Shown one piece after another: positions 32,993 to 42,061 of a stretch of DNA of 64,000 bases. Under the pieces are notes generated by a model. It had not been told where the DNA came from and ran no database searches. It was given only the letters and a program-made list of their open reading frames with translations. Positions within the stretch are counted from its first letter, which is position 1. The number at the start of each line of letters is the position of its first letter. Source of the stretch: Roseiarcus sp963779095. GTDB taxonomy: Bacteria; Pseudomonadota; Alphaproteobacteria; Rhizobiales; Beijerinckiaceae. The translations under genes were made by a program, and so were the position numbers. The stretch covers positions 62,001 through 126,000 of the forward strand of contig CAVZWU010000012.1 in assembly GCA_963779095.1 (NCBI GenBank), in the 5' to 3' direction.

Positions 32993-33817
32993 ATGGAGTC
33001 TGACATCATGCCGATGGCGAGCCTCGCGCGGCGCCCGACCGTTCTGATCGTCCTGCACCAGGAGCATTCGACCCCCGGGCGCGTCGGCCTTGCGCTCAAG
33101 GCGATGGGGGTTAGGCTCGACATCCGCCGGCCAAGCTTCGGCGAGCCGCTGCCGGCGACGCTCGCCGATCACGCCGGCGTCGTGGTGTTCGGCGGCCCGA
33201 TGGGCGCCAATGACACGCTCGACTGGGTCAGGCGCGAGATCGACTGGCTGGAGACTCCGCTGGCGGAGGAAAGACCGCTGCTGGGCTTGTGCCTCGGCGC
33301 GCAAATGCTCGCGCGCACGCTTGGCGCCAAAGTGTTCGGCTACGACGACAAGCGCAGCGAAATCGGCTACTACCCGATCGAGCCCACCTCCGCCGGCGAC
33401 CGGCTCTGCCCGGCCCCGTTCCCGCGCACGGTCTACCAATGGCATTCCGACGGCTTCGATCTGCCCGACGGGGCCGAACTCCTCGCCGTTGGCGGAGCGA
33501 ATTTCCCCCACCAGGCCTATCGCCATGGCCGGCATGCGGTCGGTCTGCAGTTCCACCCCGAAGTCACCTACCACATGATGTGCCGCTGGACCCATCGTGG
33601 CGCCGAGCGGCTGACCAGACCAGGGGCGCTCGCCCGTCCCGAGCATCTTGGCGGCTGGTTCCAGCATGACGGACGCGTCGCCGCCTGGCTCGAGGCTTTC
33701 CTGCCGGCCTGGCTCGAGGGGCGCCTCGCCGAGCCCGAACCGAAAGCCCGCCCCGCAAGCCCGCCCAACGCGGCGCCGAAGCGCGAAGCGCCCGCCATCC
33801 AGCCGGCCGGGGCCTGA
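32993..33817 (+). CDS. Class I glutamine amidotransferase-like protein
   Basis: About 274 residues from ATG 32993; an upstream GTG (32960) or ATG 33008 are alternatives. GATase triad visible: nucleophile Cys in LLGLCLGAQMLA, His and Glu in GLQFHPEVTYHM. Similar stand-alone domains (GMP-synthase-like, YfeJ type) hydrolyse glutamine or gamma-glutamyl compounds, but the partner is unknown. The Pro/Ala-rich tail (PKARPASPPNAAPKREAP) is probably disordered. Single-gene unit flanked by the tRNA and a long non-coding gap. Confidence 0.85.
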   Translation: MESDIMPMASLARRPTVLIVLHQEHSTPGRVGLALKAMGVRLDIRRPSFGEPLPATLADHAGVVVFGGPMGANDTLDWVRREIDWLETPLAEERPLLGLCLGAQMLARTLGAKVFGYDDKRSEIGYYPIEPTSAGDRLCPAPFPRTVYQWHSDGFDLPDGAELLAVGGANFPHQAYRHGRHAVGLQFHPEVTYHMMCRWTHRGAERLTRPGALARPEHLGGWFQHDGRVAAWLEAFLPAWLEGRLAEPEPKARPASPPNAAPKREAPAIQPAGA

Positions 33818-33898
33818 GGTCCCGTCCTCACGCGTCGTCGCTTTTCCGCCCGGAGAATGCAACCAGGGCGGGAATTCTCGGCGATCCAGCAAATTAAA

Positions 33899-33950
33899 CG
33901 AAAGCAAAGGAAAGCAAAATGGCTTTCTTTTGCTTTCTTTTGCTTTTCGG
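33899..33950. repeat. Long imperfect hairpin in intergenic gap
   Basis: The sequence CGAAAGCAAAGGAAAGCAAA (33899-33918) is nearly complementary to TTTTGCTTTCTTTTGCTTTT (33929-33948) a few bases later, with a small bulge. The gap 33818-34346 lies between convergent genes (amidotransferase and xseA), so a bidirectional terminator is plausible; both arms also contain tandem GCAAA units. The remaining gap has a possible 65-residue minus-strand frame at 34096-34293 that I do not call. Confidence 0.5.
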
Positions 33951-34346
33951 AATCAAGCCTTCTCAAACGGTTATGGCCGAGAAAATAGAAAAAATTTCCG
34001 CCCGCCTCCACTCGCCTCCAAGGTTGTGCTTGAACAAGCCTGTCAACATTATGGCCCTTCGTCTCCGGGGCCGGGAGGCGTCGGCCTGGGTTCCGCTAAT
34101 AGGAATATCTATAACGCTTATTTCTGATTTCGTCAAGAAAAGGCGACGCGGACCATCCATTCGAGTCCGCTCTCTGCCGAGCTCGTTCCATCAGAGCCAA
34201 GGCCGCAGGCTTGCCCCGTCTTTGCGCCCGCCGGGCGAAGGCCCGCCAATACCGGTGGACCTCGGGGTCGCTTCGAGCAGTCTCAAGATACAAACTTCGT
34301 GGGGCTGAGAAGCCCGACCCACGCGCCGCCTCTAGGCGCAGCGCCG

Positions 34347-35936
34347 TCAGAACAGAGATCCCTGCCCTTCCCCCTCCTTGTCCGGTTTTGCGCGCCGGCG
34401 CGGCAGCAGCGCCGGGGGCGTGAGCGGCGGACCGATGCGCCCGCCCGCTATGGCGCCGATCTTTCCGTCGGCGAATTCGATCTCCAGGCGCTGGGCCTGC
34501 CTGACCTCCGCCGCGCGCCTCAGCGGTCTCTGCTGCTCGTCACGCACCAGCGCGAAGCCGCGCGACAGCACGCCGCGATAGCTCATCGCGCCGAGCAATT
34601 GCCAGGCGGAGACGAGCTGGGCGCGCCGGCTCTGCAGCCGTTCGTCATAGGCGCGCGCCATGCGGGCGGCGAGGCGGTCGACGGCGGCCGCCTGCTCGCC
34701 GCGACGCCTGGCCAAGAGCGCCGCCTCGCGGCCGAATGTCCGGCCAATCGCGTCCGCCGCCCGGCGCGGCCGTTCGATCAGAAGCGGCCTTAGCCTCGCC
34801 AGGCGGCCGGTGAGGCCGCTGAGACGCTCGCGCTGGCTGGCGAGATGGGCGCGCGGCGAATGGCGCGCCAGGCGCCGGGCCAGTCCCGCCGTGCGCAGCG
34901 CGCGCTGGTCGAGCGTCCCGCGCATGCGCTGGGCGAGCGCATCGCCCGCGCGGTCGAGCCGCTGGCGGGGCGTGGCGATGATCGCCTCCCCCGCCGGCAG
35001 CGCGCGGGCGAGCGCGCGTAACTCCGAGCGCAGGCGATGGGAAAAGCGCACAATCGCGCCGCGTCGGCGCGCCTCCAGATCCGCGATCGCGGCGAGAAGC
35101 TCGGGCCGGACAGGCACGGCGAATTCGGCCGCCGCGGTTGGCGTGGGCGCACGCACGTCCGCCGCGTGATCGATCAGCGTCCAGTCGGTCTCGTGGCCGA
35201 CGGCGGCGATGAGCGGGATTGCGCTGCGGGCGACCGCGCGCACCACCGCTTCGTCGTTGAAGCTCATGAGGTCTTCGAGCGAGCCGCCGCCGCGCGCGAC
35301 GATGAGCACGTCCGGACGTCCGACTTTCCCGTCGAGGGAGAGCGCATTGAAGCCGTCGATCGCCGCGGCGACCTCGGCGGCCGAGGTCTCGCCCTGGACG
35401 CGCACCGGCCAGACGATGACGCGCACGGGAAAGCGGTCGGCGAGACGGTGCAGAATGTCGCGAATGACCGCGCCGGTCGGCGACGTCACCACGCCGACAA
35501 TTCTCGGCAGGAACGGGGCCTTGCGCTTGCGCGCCGCGTCGAACAGCCCCTCCTCGGCAAGTTTTTTGCGTCGCGCCTCGAGCAAAGCCATCAGCGCGCC
35601 GATTCCGGCGAGCTCGATCGCCTCGATCACGATCTGGTAGCTCGACTTGCCGGGGAAGGTGGTCAATCGCCCGGTCGCGACGACTTCGAGCCCCTCCTCG
35701 GGTTTGAGCCGCATGCGGCTCAGCGTCGTGCGCCAGATGACCGCGTCGAGCCGGGCGCCCGCGTCTTTGAGGCTGAAATAGGCATGGCCCGACGAATGGG
35801 GCCCGCGATAGCCGGAAATCTCGCCCCGCACCCGCACATAGCCGAACCGGTCCTCGATCGCGCGCTTGAGCGCGCCCGCGAGTTCACTGACGGTGATTTC
35901 CGGCGCATTTGTCGGGCGCGCGTCCGCTTCGGCCAT
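34347..35936 (-). CDS. xseA: Exodeoxyribonuclease VII large subunit
   Basis: Catalytic subunit of the single-strand nuclease ExoVII, which works in mismatch and recombination repair with XseB. Start at ATG 35936 (MAEADARPTNAPEITVSELAGAL). OB-fold N-terminal domain FGYVRVRGEISGYRGPHSSGH with AYFSLKD; catalytic domain IVGVVTSPTGAVIRDILHRL, DVLIVARGGGSLEDLMSFNDE and AVGHETDWTLIDHAADVRAPTP (shown in parts) with conserved Gly-Gly-Gly-Ser and His residues; a long Arg-rich coiled coil; and a C-terminal SYRGVLSRGFALV strand. About 529 residues, normal for Alphaproteobacteria. xseB is not in the window. Confidence 0.95.
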   Translation of the reverse strand: MAEADARPTNAPEITVSELAGALKRAIEDRFGYVRVRGEISGYRGPHSSGHAYFSLKDAGARLDAVIWRTTLSRMRLKPEEGLEVVATGRLTTFPGKSSYQIVIEAIELAGIGALMALLEARRKKLAEEGLFDAARKRKAPFLPRIVGVVTSPTGAVIRDILHRLADRFPVRVIVWPVRVQGETSAAEVAAAIDGFNALSLDGKVGRPDVLIVARGGGSLEDLMSFNDEAVVRAVARSAIPLIAAVGHETDWTLIDHAADVRAPTPTAAAEFAVPVRPELLAAIADLEARRRGAIVRFSHRLRSELRALARALPAGEAIIATPRQRLDRAGDALAQRMRGTLDQRALRTAGLARRLARHSPRAHLASQRERLSGLTGRLARLRPLLIERPRRAADAIGRTFGREAALLARRRGEQAAAVDRLAARMARAYDERLQSRRAQLVSAWQLLGAMSYRGVLSRGFALVRDEQQRPLRRAAEVRQAQRLEIEFADGKIGAIAGGRIGPPLTPPALLPRRRAKPDKEGEGQGSLF

Positions 35937-36143
35937 GGCCTGACTATGCCCGATCTGGCCGGTCTGGGCCACATGCGGAACGACAGGCCCTATGGCGCGC
36001 GCCGCCGAAACCCCGTATGAAGCGGCCCGCGCGCCTTGACGGCGCCGCCTTGTTCGCGCCGCCATGTCCGACTCTAATCGCGCATGGCCCCGCGAAGGCG
36101 ACGCGGGCGTCCGAGGATCGCAAGCGCGGAGACGATTGACGAG

Positions 36144-37409
36144 ATGAAGGCGGCGAACACACGCATGCGAAGCGCGGCCGGACGGGGCAAATTACTGGCG
36201 CTGGTCGCGCTGACGGCTTCGATCGCCGCTTTCGGCGGCGACGTTGCGCTGGCGCAGAACGCGGAGTGCGCACGGCTGCAGCAGGCCATCGCCGCGCGGC
36301 GCGGCTCGAGCGGGGCGCAGGCCGCCGTTGAGCGTCAGCGCGCCGAACTCGGGCGGACCAGAGCCTACGCCGGCTCGCTCGGCTGCGGCAACCGCAAGTT
36401 CCTGTTTTTCGGCTCGGAGCCGCCCCCGCAATGCGGCGAGGTCAACGCCCAAATCTCGCGGATGGAGGCCAATCTCGCCGATTTGCAGGCGCGGGCGGGC
36501 GGCGGAGCGGGGGATCTTGTCGCCCGCTATAACGCCGAGTGCCTTCACGCGGCGCCGTCAGGGCCAAGCAACGTCTTCGAGGCTCTGTTTGGCGGCATAG
36601 CGAGGCTCGCAAATGGCGGTCCGGACTCCGGGCCCCAGATGGACGACCGCCTTGACGATCACGGCGGGGAGCTGCGCAACGGGCCGCCAGGGCAATCTGA
36701 TGAGAACGGGGGCATGCATGCGCATGCCGGGTCCTACGCGGTATGCGTGCGCACCTGCGACGGCAGCTTCTTCCCCGTTTCCTATTCCGGCGCCGGAAGC
36801 CGGGCGGACAGCCTGGAGGACGTCTGCAGGGCCCTGTGCCCCAATGCGGACGTGGCCCTTTACTCGTTTCCGTTCGGCGGAACGATCGAGGAGGCCGCGT
36901 CGCCGACGGGGGAGCCCTACGCGAATTTGCCCAACGCCAGCAAATTCGAGAAAACCTTCGATCCGAACTGCTCCTGCCGGCGCAAGGGGGAGAGCTGGGC
37001 GGAAGCGCTCGCCGGCGCCGAAGCGCGTTATGGCCACGAGAAGCACGACATTCTGGTGACGCCGGAGAAGTCGGCGGAGATGGCCCGGCCGATCATCGAC
37101 CCCAAGGCCAAGCCAACTCCGGACGCAAAAGGCAAGCCGGGGGCGCCGAACGCGTCCGTGGTCGCCGGGCCAGGCGCGGCGCCCGGCGCAACACCGTCGT
37201 CCGACACCGCGCCCGCGGTCCTGGACGCCAATGGCGCCGACACGAAACTCAGCGCGGAGGCCGCCACGGTCAGCCGCGAGACGTCGGGCATTGCAGGCGA
37301 CGACGTGCAGGGGGCGAAGAGCTACACCGTCAACCAGGGCCGAAAAGTGGAATCGATCGGACCCGACGGCGTCAAGCGCTCGGTCCGGATAGTCGGGCCA
37401 GCGCTTTAG
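36144..37409 (+). CDS. DUF2865-like secreted protein
   Basis: 421 residues starting at ATG 36144 with a signal peptide (LLALVALTASIAAFGGDVALAQ). A coiled-coil region (about 25-110) with Cys pairs precedes the DUF2865 core: YAVCVRTCDGSFFPVSYSG, VCRALCPNADVALYSFP, FDPNCSCRR with conserved cysteines that probably form disulphides. The C-terminal third is low-complexity Pro/Ala/Gly with a final strand region. This family is restricted to Alphaproteobacteria and periplasmic or envelope-associated; function unknown. Its 3' end overlaps gltX (opposite strand) by 38 bases. Confidence 0.82.
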   Translation: MKAANTRMRSAAGRGKLLALVALTASIAAFGGDVALAQNAECARLQQAIAARRGSSGAQAAVERQRAELGRTRAYAGSLGCGNRKFLFFGSEPPPQCGEVNAQISRMEANLADLQARAGGGAGDLVARYNAECLHAAPSGPSNVFEALFGGIARLANGGPDSGPQMDDRLDDHGGELRNGPPGQSDENGGMHAHAGSYAVCVRTCDGSFFPVSYSGAGSRADSLEDVCRALCPNADVALYSFPFGGTIEEAASPTGEPYANLPNASKFEKTFDPNCSCRRKGESWAEALAGAEARYGHEKHDILVTPEKSAEMARPIIDPKAKPTPDAKGKPGAPNASVVAGPGAAPGATPSSDTAPAVLDANGADTKLSAEAATVSRETSGIAGDDVQGAKSYTVNQGRKVESIGPDGVKRSVRIVGPAL

Positions 37410-38721
37410 CGCGGCCAATGAGCGGCAGGAGAGCGGCGAGCTCCGGCCCCGCTTCCCGGCCGGTCAAGGCCAGGCGCAACGGGTGAAACAGGGACCGTCC
37501 CTTGCGGCCGCTGATTTCCTTGAGCTGCGCCGTCCACGCGCCCCAGGTCGACGGGTCCCACGCGCCTTCGGGGGCGCACGAAGCGGCTAGTTTGAGATAG
37601 TCGGCGTCCTCGACGATTGGCTTAACCTCGCCCTCGGTCACTTGCCGCCAGATCGCCGCATCGTCGAGACGCGCGAGGTTGCCGCGAACCGCGAGCCACA
37701 GGGCCTCCGCATCGGGCCCGGCGACGCCAAGCGCCGCGAGCCGGTCCGCGACCGCCGCATAGGGCAAGCGATGCAGCGTGCGCGCCGAAAGCGCCTCGAG
37801 CTCGGCCTCGTCAAATCGGGCCGAGCCGTGGGAGAGCTGCGAAAGGTCAGTGAGTTCAGCCAATTCGTCGAGCGAGGCGACCGGGCGCACCGCCTCGGCC
37901 GAACCGACCAGCACCGCCAGCGCGGCGACGGCGAGCAACTCGATTCCTTTTGTGCGCAGAGCGGCGATCGACAGCGCGCCGGAGCGCTTCGACAGGCCCC
38001 CGCCGCCCGCGTCGGTCAGAAGGTTATGATGACCGAAGCGCGGCGACGCCCCGGCCAGCGCCTCGAAAATCTGGATCTGCACAGCGGTGTTGGTGACGTG
38101 ATCCTCCCCGCGAATGACATGCGTCACGTCAAAATCGATGTCGTCAACCACCGAGGGCAAAGTGTAGAGATAGCTTCCATCCTCGCGGCGCAGCACCGGA
38201 TCGGACAGCGATGCGCCATCGATATGGCTCTCCCCGCGCACCATGTCGTCCCAGCGCACGGTCCTCGGTTCGAGGCGAAAGCGCCAATGCGGCTTCCGGC
38301 CCGAGGCTTCGAGTGCGGCCCGCTCGGCCGCAGTGAGGCGCAAGGCGGCCCGGTCGTAGATCGGCGGAAGGCCGCGCGCCTGCTGCAGCTTGCGCCGCCG
38401 GTCGAGCTCCTCCGGCGTCTCGTAAGCCGGGTAGAGCCGGCCGAGATCCTTGAGCCGAGCGGCGGCCGCGTCATAGGTCGACATCCGCTCCGATTGGCGG
38501 CGCAAGAGATCCGGGCGAATTCCGAGCCAGGCCAGGTCCGCCTCGATCGCGTCGGCGTATTCAGTCTTTGAACGCTCGAGATCCGTGTCATCGAAGCGCA
38601 GAATGAACGTTCCCCCGCGGCGGCGGGTGAAAAGCCAATTCAAGAGGGCGGTGCGGGCGTTGCCGATATGGATGCGCCCGGTCGGCGAAGGCGCGAACCG
38701 GACGACCGGGAGAGGAGCCAT
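37372..38721 (-). CDS. gltX: Glutamyl-tRNA synthetase
   Basis: Class I aminoacyl-tRNA synthetase charging tRNA-Glu. 449 residues with the HIGH motif variant FAPSPTGRIHIGNARTALL at the N-terminus and the KMSKS-equivalent LSKRSGALSI; FILRFDDTDLERS and VIRGEDHVTNT are also diagnostic. Alphaproteobacteria often have two GltX paralogues, one acting on tRNA-Glu and tRNA-Gln; which one this is cannot be said. Coincidentally it lies 5 kb from the tRNA-Glu gene. Convergent with the DUF2865 gene. Confidence 0.93.
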   Translation of the reverse strand: MAPLPVVRFAPSPTGRIHIGNARTALLNWLFTRRRGGTFILRFDDTDLERSKTEYADAIEADLAWLGIRPDLLRRQSERMSTYDAAAARLKDLGRLYPAYETPEELDRRRKLQQARGLPPIYDRAALRLTAAERAALEASGRKPHWRFRLEPRTVRWDDMVRGESHIDGASLSDPVLRREDGSYLYTLPSVVDDIDFDVTHVIRGEDHVTNTAVQIQIFEALAGASPRFGHHNLLTDAGGGGLSKRSGALSIAALRTKGIELLAVAALAVLVGSAEAVRPVASLDELAELTDLSQLSHGSARFDEAELEALSARTLHRLPYAAVADRLAALGVAGPDAEALWLAVRGNLARLDDAAIWRQVTEGEVKPIVEDADYLKLAASCAPEGAWDPSTWGAWTAQLKEISGRKGRSLFHPLRLALTGREAGPELAALLPLIGRAKALARLSGPSA

Positions 38722-38796
38722 TCGCCTTCATAGAAGCGTCGCGCGGGGCCTGCAATATGGTGTGACAAGGGCTTGTGATTCGGATAGGCTCGACCC

Positions 38797-39954
38797 ATGA
38801 CCATCGGCGCCCTGGCGGCGGGGATTTGCGCTACCAGCGCGGGGATTCATGGGCTGAGCGTCGCGCTCGCCTCCCGGCGGTGCAGGCGACGGTCGCTGCC
38901 GCCAATGGCGCCGCCGAAGGATGCTCCAAGCGTCACGATCGTGCAGCCGCTGTGCGGCGTGGAGACGTTCTCGCGAGAAACGCTGCGATCGATCTTCGCG
39001 CTTGACTATCCAAGCTACGAGATCATCTTCTGCCTCGCCAGCGGCGACGATCCGATCGCTCCGCTGGTGCGAGGCGCGATCGAGGCCAACCCAGGCCACG
39101 CCGCGCGTCTCCTGATCGGCGATGACCGGATCAGCGCCAACCCCAAGCTCAACAACGTCGTCAAGGGGTGGAAGGCGGCGCGCTACGATTGGGTGATCAT
39201 CGCCAATTCCAACGTCTTGATGCCGGGAGACTATATTCAGCGTCTGCTGGCGCGCTGGAGCCCAGACTCCGGCATCGTCTGCGCGCCGCCGATCGGCTCT
39301 AGGCCCGGGTCCTTCGCCGCCGAGATCGAGTGCGCCTTTCTCAACACCTATGAGGCGCGCTGGCAGTACGCGGGCGAATCCACCGGCTATGGCTTTGCCC
39401 AGGGCAAGACGATGCTGTGGCGCCGCGAGACGCTGGAAAAGGGCGGGAGCATCGAGGCTTTGGGGGCGGAAATCGCCGAAGACGCCGCCGCGACCAAGCT
39501 CATCAACGCGCAGGGACTGAGCGCCCACCTCGTCGACGAACCGTTCCAGCAGCCGCTCGGCCGCCGGCGCTTGCGGGACGTCTGGTCGCGGCAGCTGCGC
39601 TGGGCGCGGCTTAGGCGGGTTACGTTTCCGCTGTTTTTCGTGCCCGAGATTTTGACGACGAGCCTCTTCACCCTGGCGGCGGCCGGCGTCGCCGCGCCTG
39701 CTTTCGGGGTGAGCGTCGCCTTCGCCGTCGCCGCGACAGCAATTTTCTGGTATGGCGCGGAGGCTGCTCTCGCTTTGGCCGCCGGCTGGCCGCTGTCGTG
39801 GCGAATGCCGTTCGCCTGGGTCGTGCGCGACCTCATGTTGCCGGCGCTGTTCGCCCAGGCCTGGACCGGCGACAACGTCGTTTGGCGCGGCAACGCGATG
39901 AACGTCGAAGAAACTGTGTTCGGCGAAGCCGAGTCGGAACCACGGCAGGTCTGA
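38797..39954 (+). CDS. Glycosyltransferase, GT21/ceramide-glucosyltransferase-like (HpnI-like)
   Basis: Membrane-bound family 2-fold glycosyltransferase of 385 residues that would use a UDP-sugar on a lipid. N-terminal helix, VTIVQPLCGVE start of the Rossmann-like domain, NPKLNNVVKGW, metal-binding region VIIANSNVLM, acceptor Glu-Asp in ALGAEIAEDAAATKL, and the processivity motif RQLRWARLRR. Two or three C-terminal membrane helices follow. The closest family resemblance is to ceramide glucosyltransferases and hopanoid HpnI; no other hopanoid or sphingolipid gene is nearby to decide. Divergent from gltX with a 75-base gap. Confidence 0.8.
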   Translation: MTIGALAAGICATSAGIHGLSVALASRRCRRRSLPPMAPPKDAPSVTIVQPLCGVETFSRETLRSIFALDYPSYEIIFCLASGDDPIAPLVRGAIEANPGHAARLLIGDDRISANPKLNNVVKGWKAARYDWVIIANSNVLMPGDYIQRLLARWSPDSGIVCAPPIGSRPGSFAAEIECAFLNTYEARWQYAGESTGYGFAQGKTMLWRRETLEKGGSIEALGAEIAEDAAATKLINAQGLSAHLVDEPFQQPLGRRRLRDVWSRQLRWARLRRVTFPLFFVPEILTTSLFTLAAAGVAAPAFGVSVAFAVAATAIFWYGAEAALALAAGWPLSWRMPFAWVVRDLMLPALFAQAWTGDNVVWRGNAMNVEETVFGEAESEPRQV

Positions 39955-40117
39955 CTACACAGATTTGGGTCCGCCTGCGAGCGATCCGCCCAACTTCCGC
40001 TTCACTGACGCGCTACGGATTGACCTGCGTCAAGGAGCTGGGCCGGCGCTCGTGCTAACGGTCGCCGAACAGCTCGCATAAACATCCAAGAATGTGTTGG
40101 CGCGGGAGGAGGTCGAA

Positions 40118-40384
40118 ATGCGGTTCCTGACCGATGACGTGCGGTTGCGTGTTTTGAACGCGCTCCATTGGGATCTGGCGGTTCCTCGGGACCGGTTGAT
40201 CGTCGATGTCGAGAACGGGTGGGTGACGGTCTCAGGAACAGTCGACCTGCCCTATCAAAAGGTCTGCGCCGAGTCTGACGCCAGGAACGTTCCGGGCGTG
40301 GCAGGCGTCACCAACCTCATTCGCTTGGCGGACGCTCAACGGGCGGCGGCGCAGCCCCAAGGGACGGCGCAAACCCGCCATTGA
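40118..40384 (+). CDS. BON-domain protein
   Basis: 88 residues from ATG 40118, with a strong GGAGGAGG just upstream. One BON domain: RLRVLNALHWDL...LIVDVENGWVTVSGTVDLPYQK and the Gly-centred turn GVAGVTNLI. BON domains bind phospholipid or act in envelope stress (OsmY-type). No signal peptide is visible, so this copy may be cytoplasmic. The 163-base gap before it shows nothing else. Confidence 0.85.
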   Translation: MRFLTDDVRLRVLNALHWDLAVPRDRLIVDVENGWVTVSGTVDLPYQKVCAESDARNVPGVAGVTNLIRLADAQRAAAQPQGTAQTRH

Positions 40385-40418
40385 AGTCCGCCCGTCGTTT
40401 GAGCGCTGCAGATTGCGC

Positions 40419-41210
40419 TCAGACGGACTTCAGCATTCCGCCGTCGACGAAATAGGTCGAGCCAACCGAATAGCTCGCGCGATCCGAGCAGAGAAAGACA
40501 AAGAAGTTGGCCAGCTCCTCAGGCGTGGCGAAGCGCTTGATGGCCGCGTGTTCGCGGGCGACGCCGTCGAGATAGGCCTCGTAGTCGCCGCCCTTGTCGG
40601 CGGTGAGCTGCTTTGCGGTTTTGATCCAGTCCGGCGTCAGGATGAGGCCGGGGTTGACGCAATCGACGCGGATATTGTCGCCGATGAGCTCGGTCGAAAG
40701 CGACTTCGAGAACATCATCAGCGCCGCCTTGGTCACATTGTAGATCGGCTCGTACCACAGCGGCTGAACGGCGCAGATCGAGGCGTTATGCAGAATGACG
40801 CCGCCGCCGCGCTCTTTCATCAGGGGCGCGAGGCCGCGCGCAAGCCTCACCGCCGCCATCACATGGAGATCCCAGTAGGCCTGCCATTTCTCGTCCGGCG
40901 CATTCATGACCGTTTCGTTGCTGCCGGTGCCGGCATTGTTGATGAGGATGTCGGCGCCGCCGAACAGCCGCTTGACGTCGGCGATGAGGTCCTCAGCCCC
41001 CTCGCGCGTCGCGACGTCGCAAGCCACGCCTTCTGCCCGGACGCCGAAGGATTTGGCGATGCGGCTCGCCTCCCCGCGCACCCGCTCCACGTTGCGCGCC
41101 GCAATGACGATGTCGACGCCCTCGGCCGCGAGGCCCTCGGCGATCGCAAGGCCAATGCCGACGCTGCCCCCGGTGACGACGGCGACCTTCCCTTTGAGCC
41201 CGAGATCCAT
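40419..41210 (-). CDS. Short-chain dehydrogenase/reductase
   Basis: 263 residues; classical SDR with NAD-binding VVTGGSVGIGLAIAEGL, INNAGTGSNE, catalytic Ser region NASICAVQPLWYEPIYNVTKA (Tyr...Lys spacing as YEPIYNVTK) and the conserved PG loop CVNPGLILTPDW. Last gene of the polyol locus. The substrate is probably a sugar alcohol, keto-sugar or a derived acid, inferred from the neighbours. Confidence 0.88.
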   Translation of the reverse strand: MDLGLKGKVAVVTGGSVGIGLAIAEGLAAEGVDIVIAARNVERVRGEASRIAKSFGVRAEGVACDVATREGAEDLIADVKRLFGGADILINNAGTGSNETVMNAPDEKWQAYWDLHVMAAVRLARGLAPLMKERGGGVILHNASICAVQPLWYEPIYNVTKAALMMFSKSLSTELIGDNIRVDCVNPGLILTPDWIKTAKQLTADKGGDYEAYLDGVAREHAAIKRFATPEELANFFVFLCSDRASYSVGSTYFVDGGMLKSV

Positions 41211-41261
41211 GACGTCCCCTGTCGTCCTTCCGTCCTGCCGCTGTGGGATCCTCTGTTCGTC

Positions 41262-41990
41262 TCAGAGATCGAAATTGGTGGGCATCATTACGACATCGCA
41301 AATCGTCATGCCGCGCGGCCGAGTCAGCATGAACATCACCACTTTCGCCACTTCGCTCGGGTCCAGCAAGCTTCCCAATTCCTTGGCCTCTTTCAGCTTC
41401 TCCGGCGGCCAATCCTTGAGCAGCGCGCTGGCGACCGGGCCGGGAGAGATCGAACCCACGCGAATCCCGTGCTTGAACACCTGTCGCCGCACCGTCTGAA
41501 CGAAGCAATTGATGGCCCACTTCGACGAAGCGTAAACGGGCTCCCATGGGGTCGGAAAGTGAGCCGCGAGCGAGCTCGTGACGATAATGTCGCCCGATCC
41601 GCGTTCGATCATGTGCGGCAGCGCATCGTGAACGTTCTTCATCACGACGTTGACGTTGAGGTTCAGCATTCGGTCGATTGCGCCCGTGTCCGCGTCGACG
41701 AGATCGCCGCCGACATAAAGGCCGGCGTTGGCGTGAAGAATGTCGAGGCGCCCCGTCGTCTCAAACACCCTCGGCATGAGCGTGGCGCAGTCCTTCGCGT
41801 CGAGCAGATCGATGACCAGCGGCGTCACCGCAGCGCCGTGCTTTTCGGACAGCGCCTCAAGCGCCGCCGCATCCCGGTCGATCAGCATCACACGCGCGCC
41901 AGCCGCAAGCATCGCCTCGGCGCTCGCCAGTCCGATGCCCGACGCGGCCCCGGTCACCGCGGCGACCTTGCCATCCAAGTCTCCCGCCAT
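41262..41990 (-). CDS. Short-chain dehydrogenase/reductase
   Basis: 242 residues from ATG 41990 (MAGDLDGKVAAVTGAASG). Has the TGxxxGIG motif GAASGIGLASAEAM, NAGLYVGGDLVD, and the active-site YASSKWAINCFVQTV with Ser in VTSSLAAHF. Followed by the next SDR after 51 bases. Second of three SDRs in the locus, each different, suggesting successive oxidation steps or broad polyol range. Confidence 0.88.
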   Translation of the reverse strand: MAGDLDGKVAAVTGAASGIGLASAEAMLAAGARVMLIDRDAAALEALSEKHGAAVTPLVIDLLDAKDCATLMPRVFETTGRLDILHANAGLYVGGDLVDADTGAIDRMLNLNVNVVMKNVHDALPHMIERGSGDIIVTSSLAAHFPTPWEPVYASSKWAINCFVQTVRRQVFKHGIRVGSISPGPVASALLKDWPPEKLKEAKELGSLLDPSEVAKVVMFMLTRPRGMTICDVVMMPTNFDL

Positions 41991-42061
41991 CGCCTGTCCC
42001 CTCGCTCCGCGCCTGAGAGCGGCCCGGTCAGTGGCCGGATCCAAACTTTACCGTTCTCCGC

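Noticed and set aside
34096..34293. 65-residue minus-strand open frame (MYLETARSDPEVHRYW...)
   Set aside because: Looks partly protein-like but has no ribosome-binding site or known relative and lies in a low-complexity gap; insufficient support.
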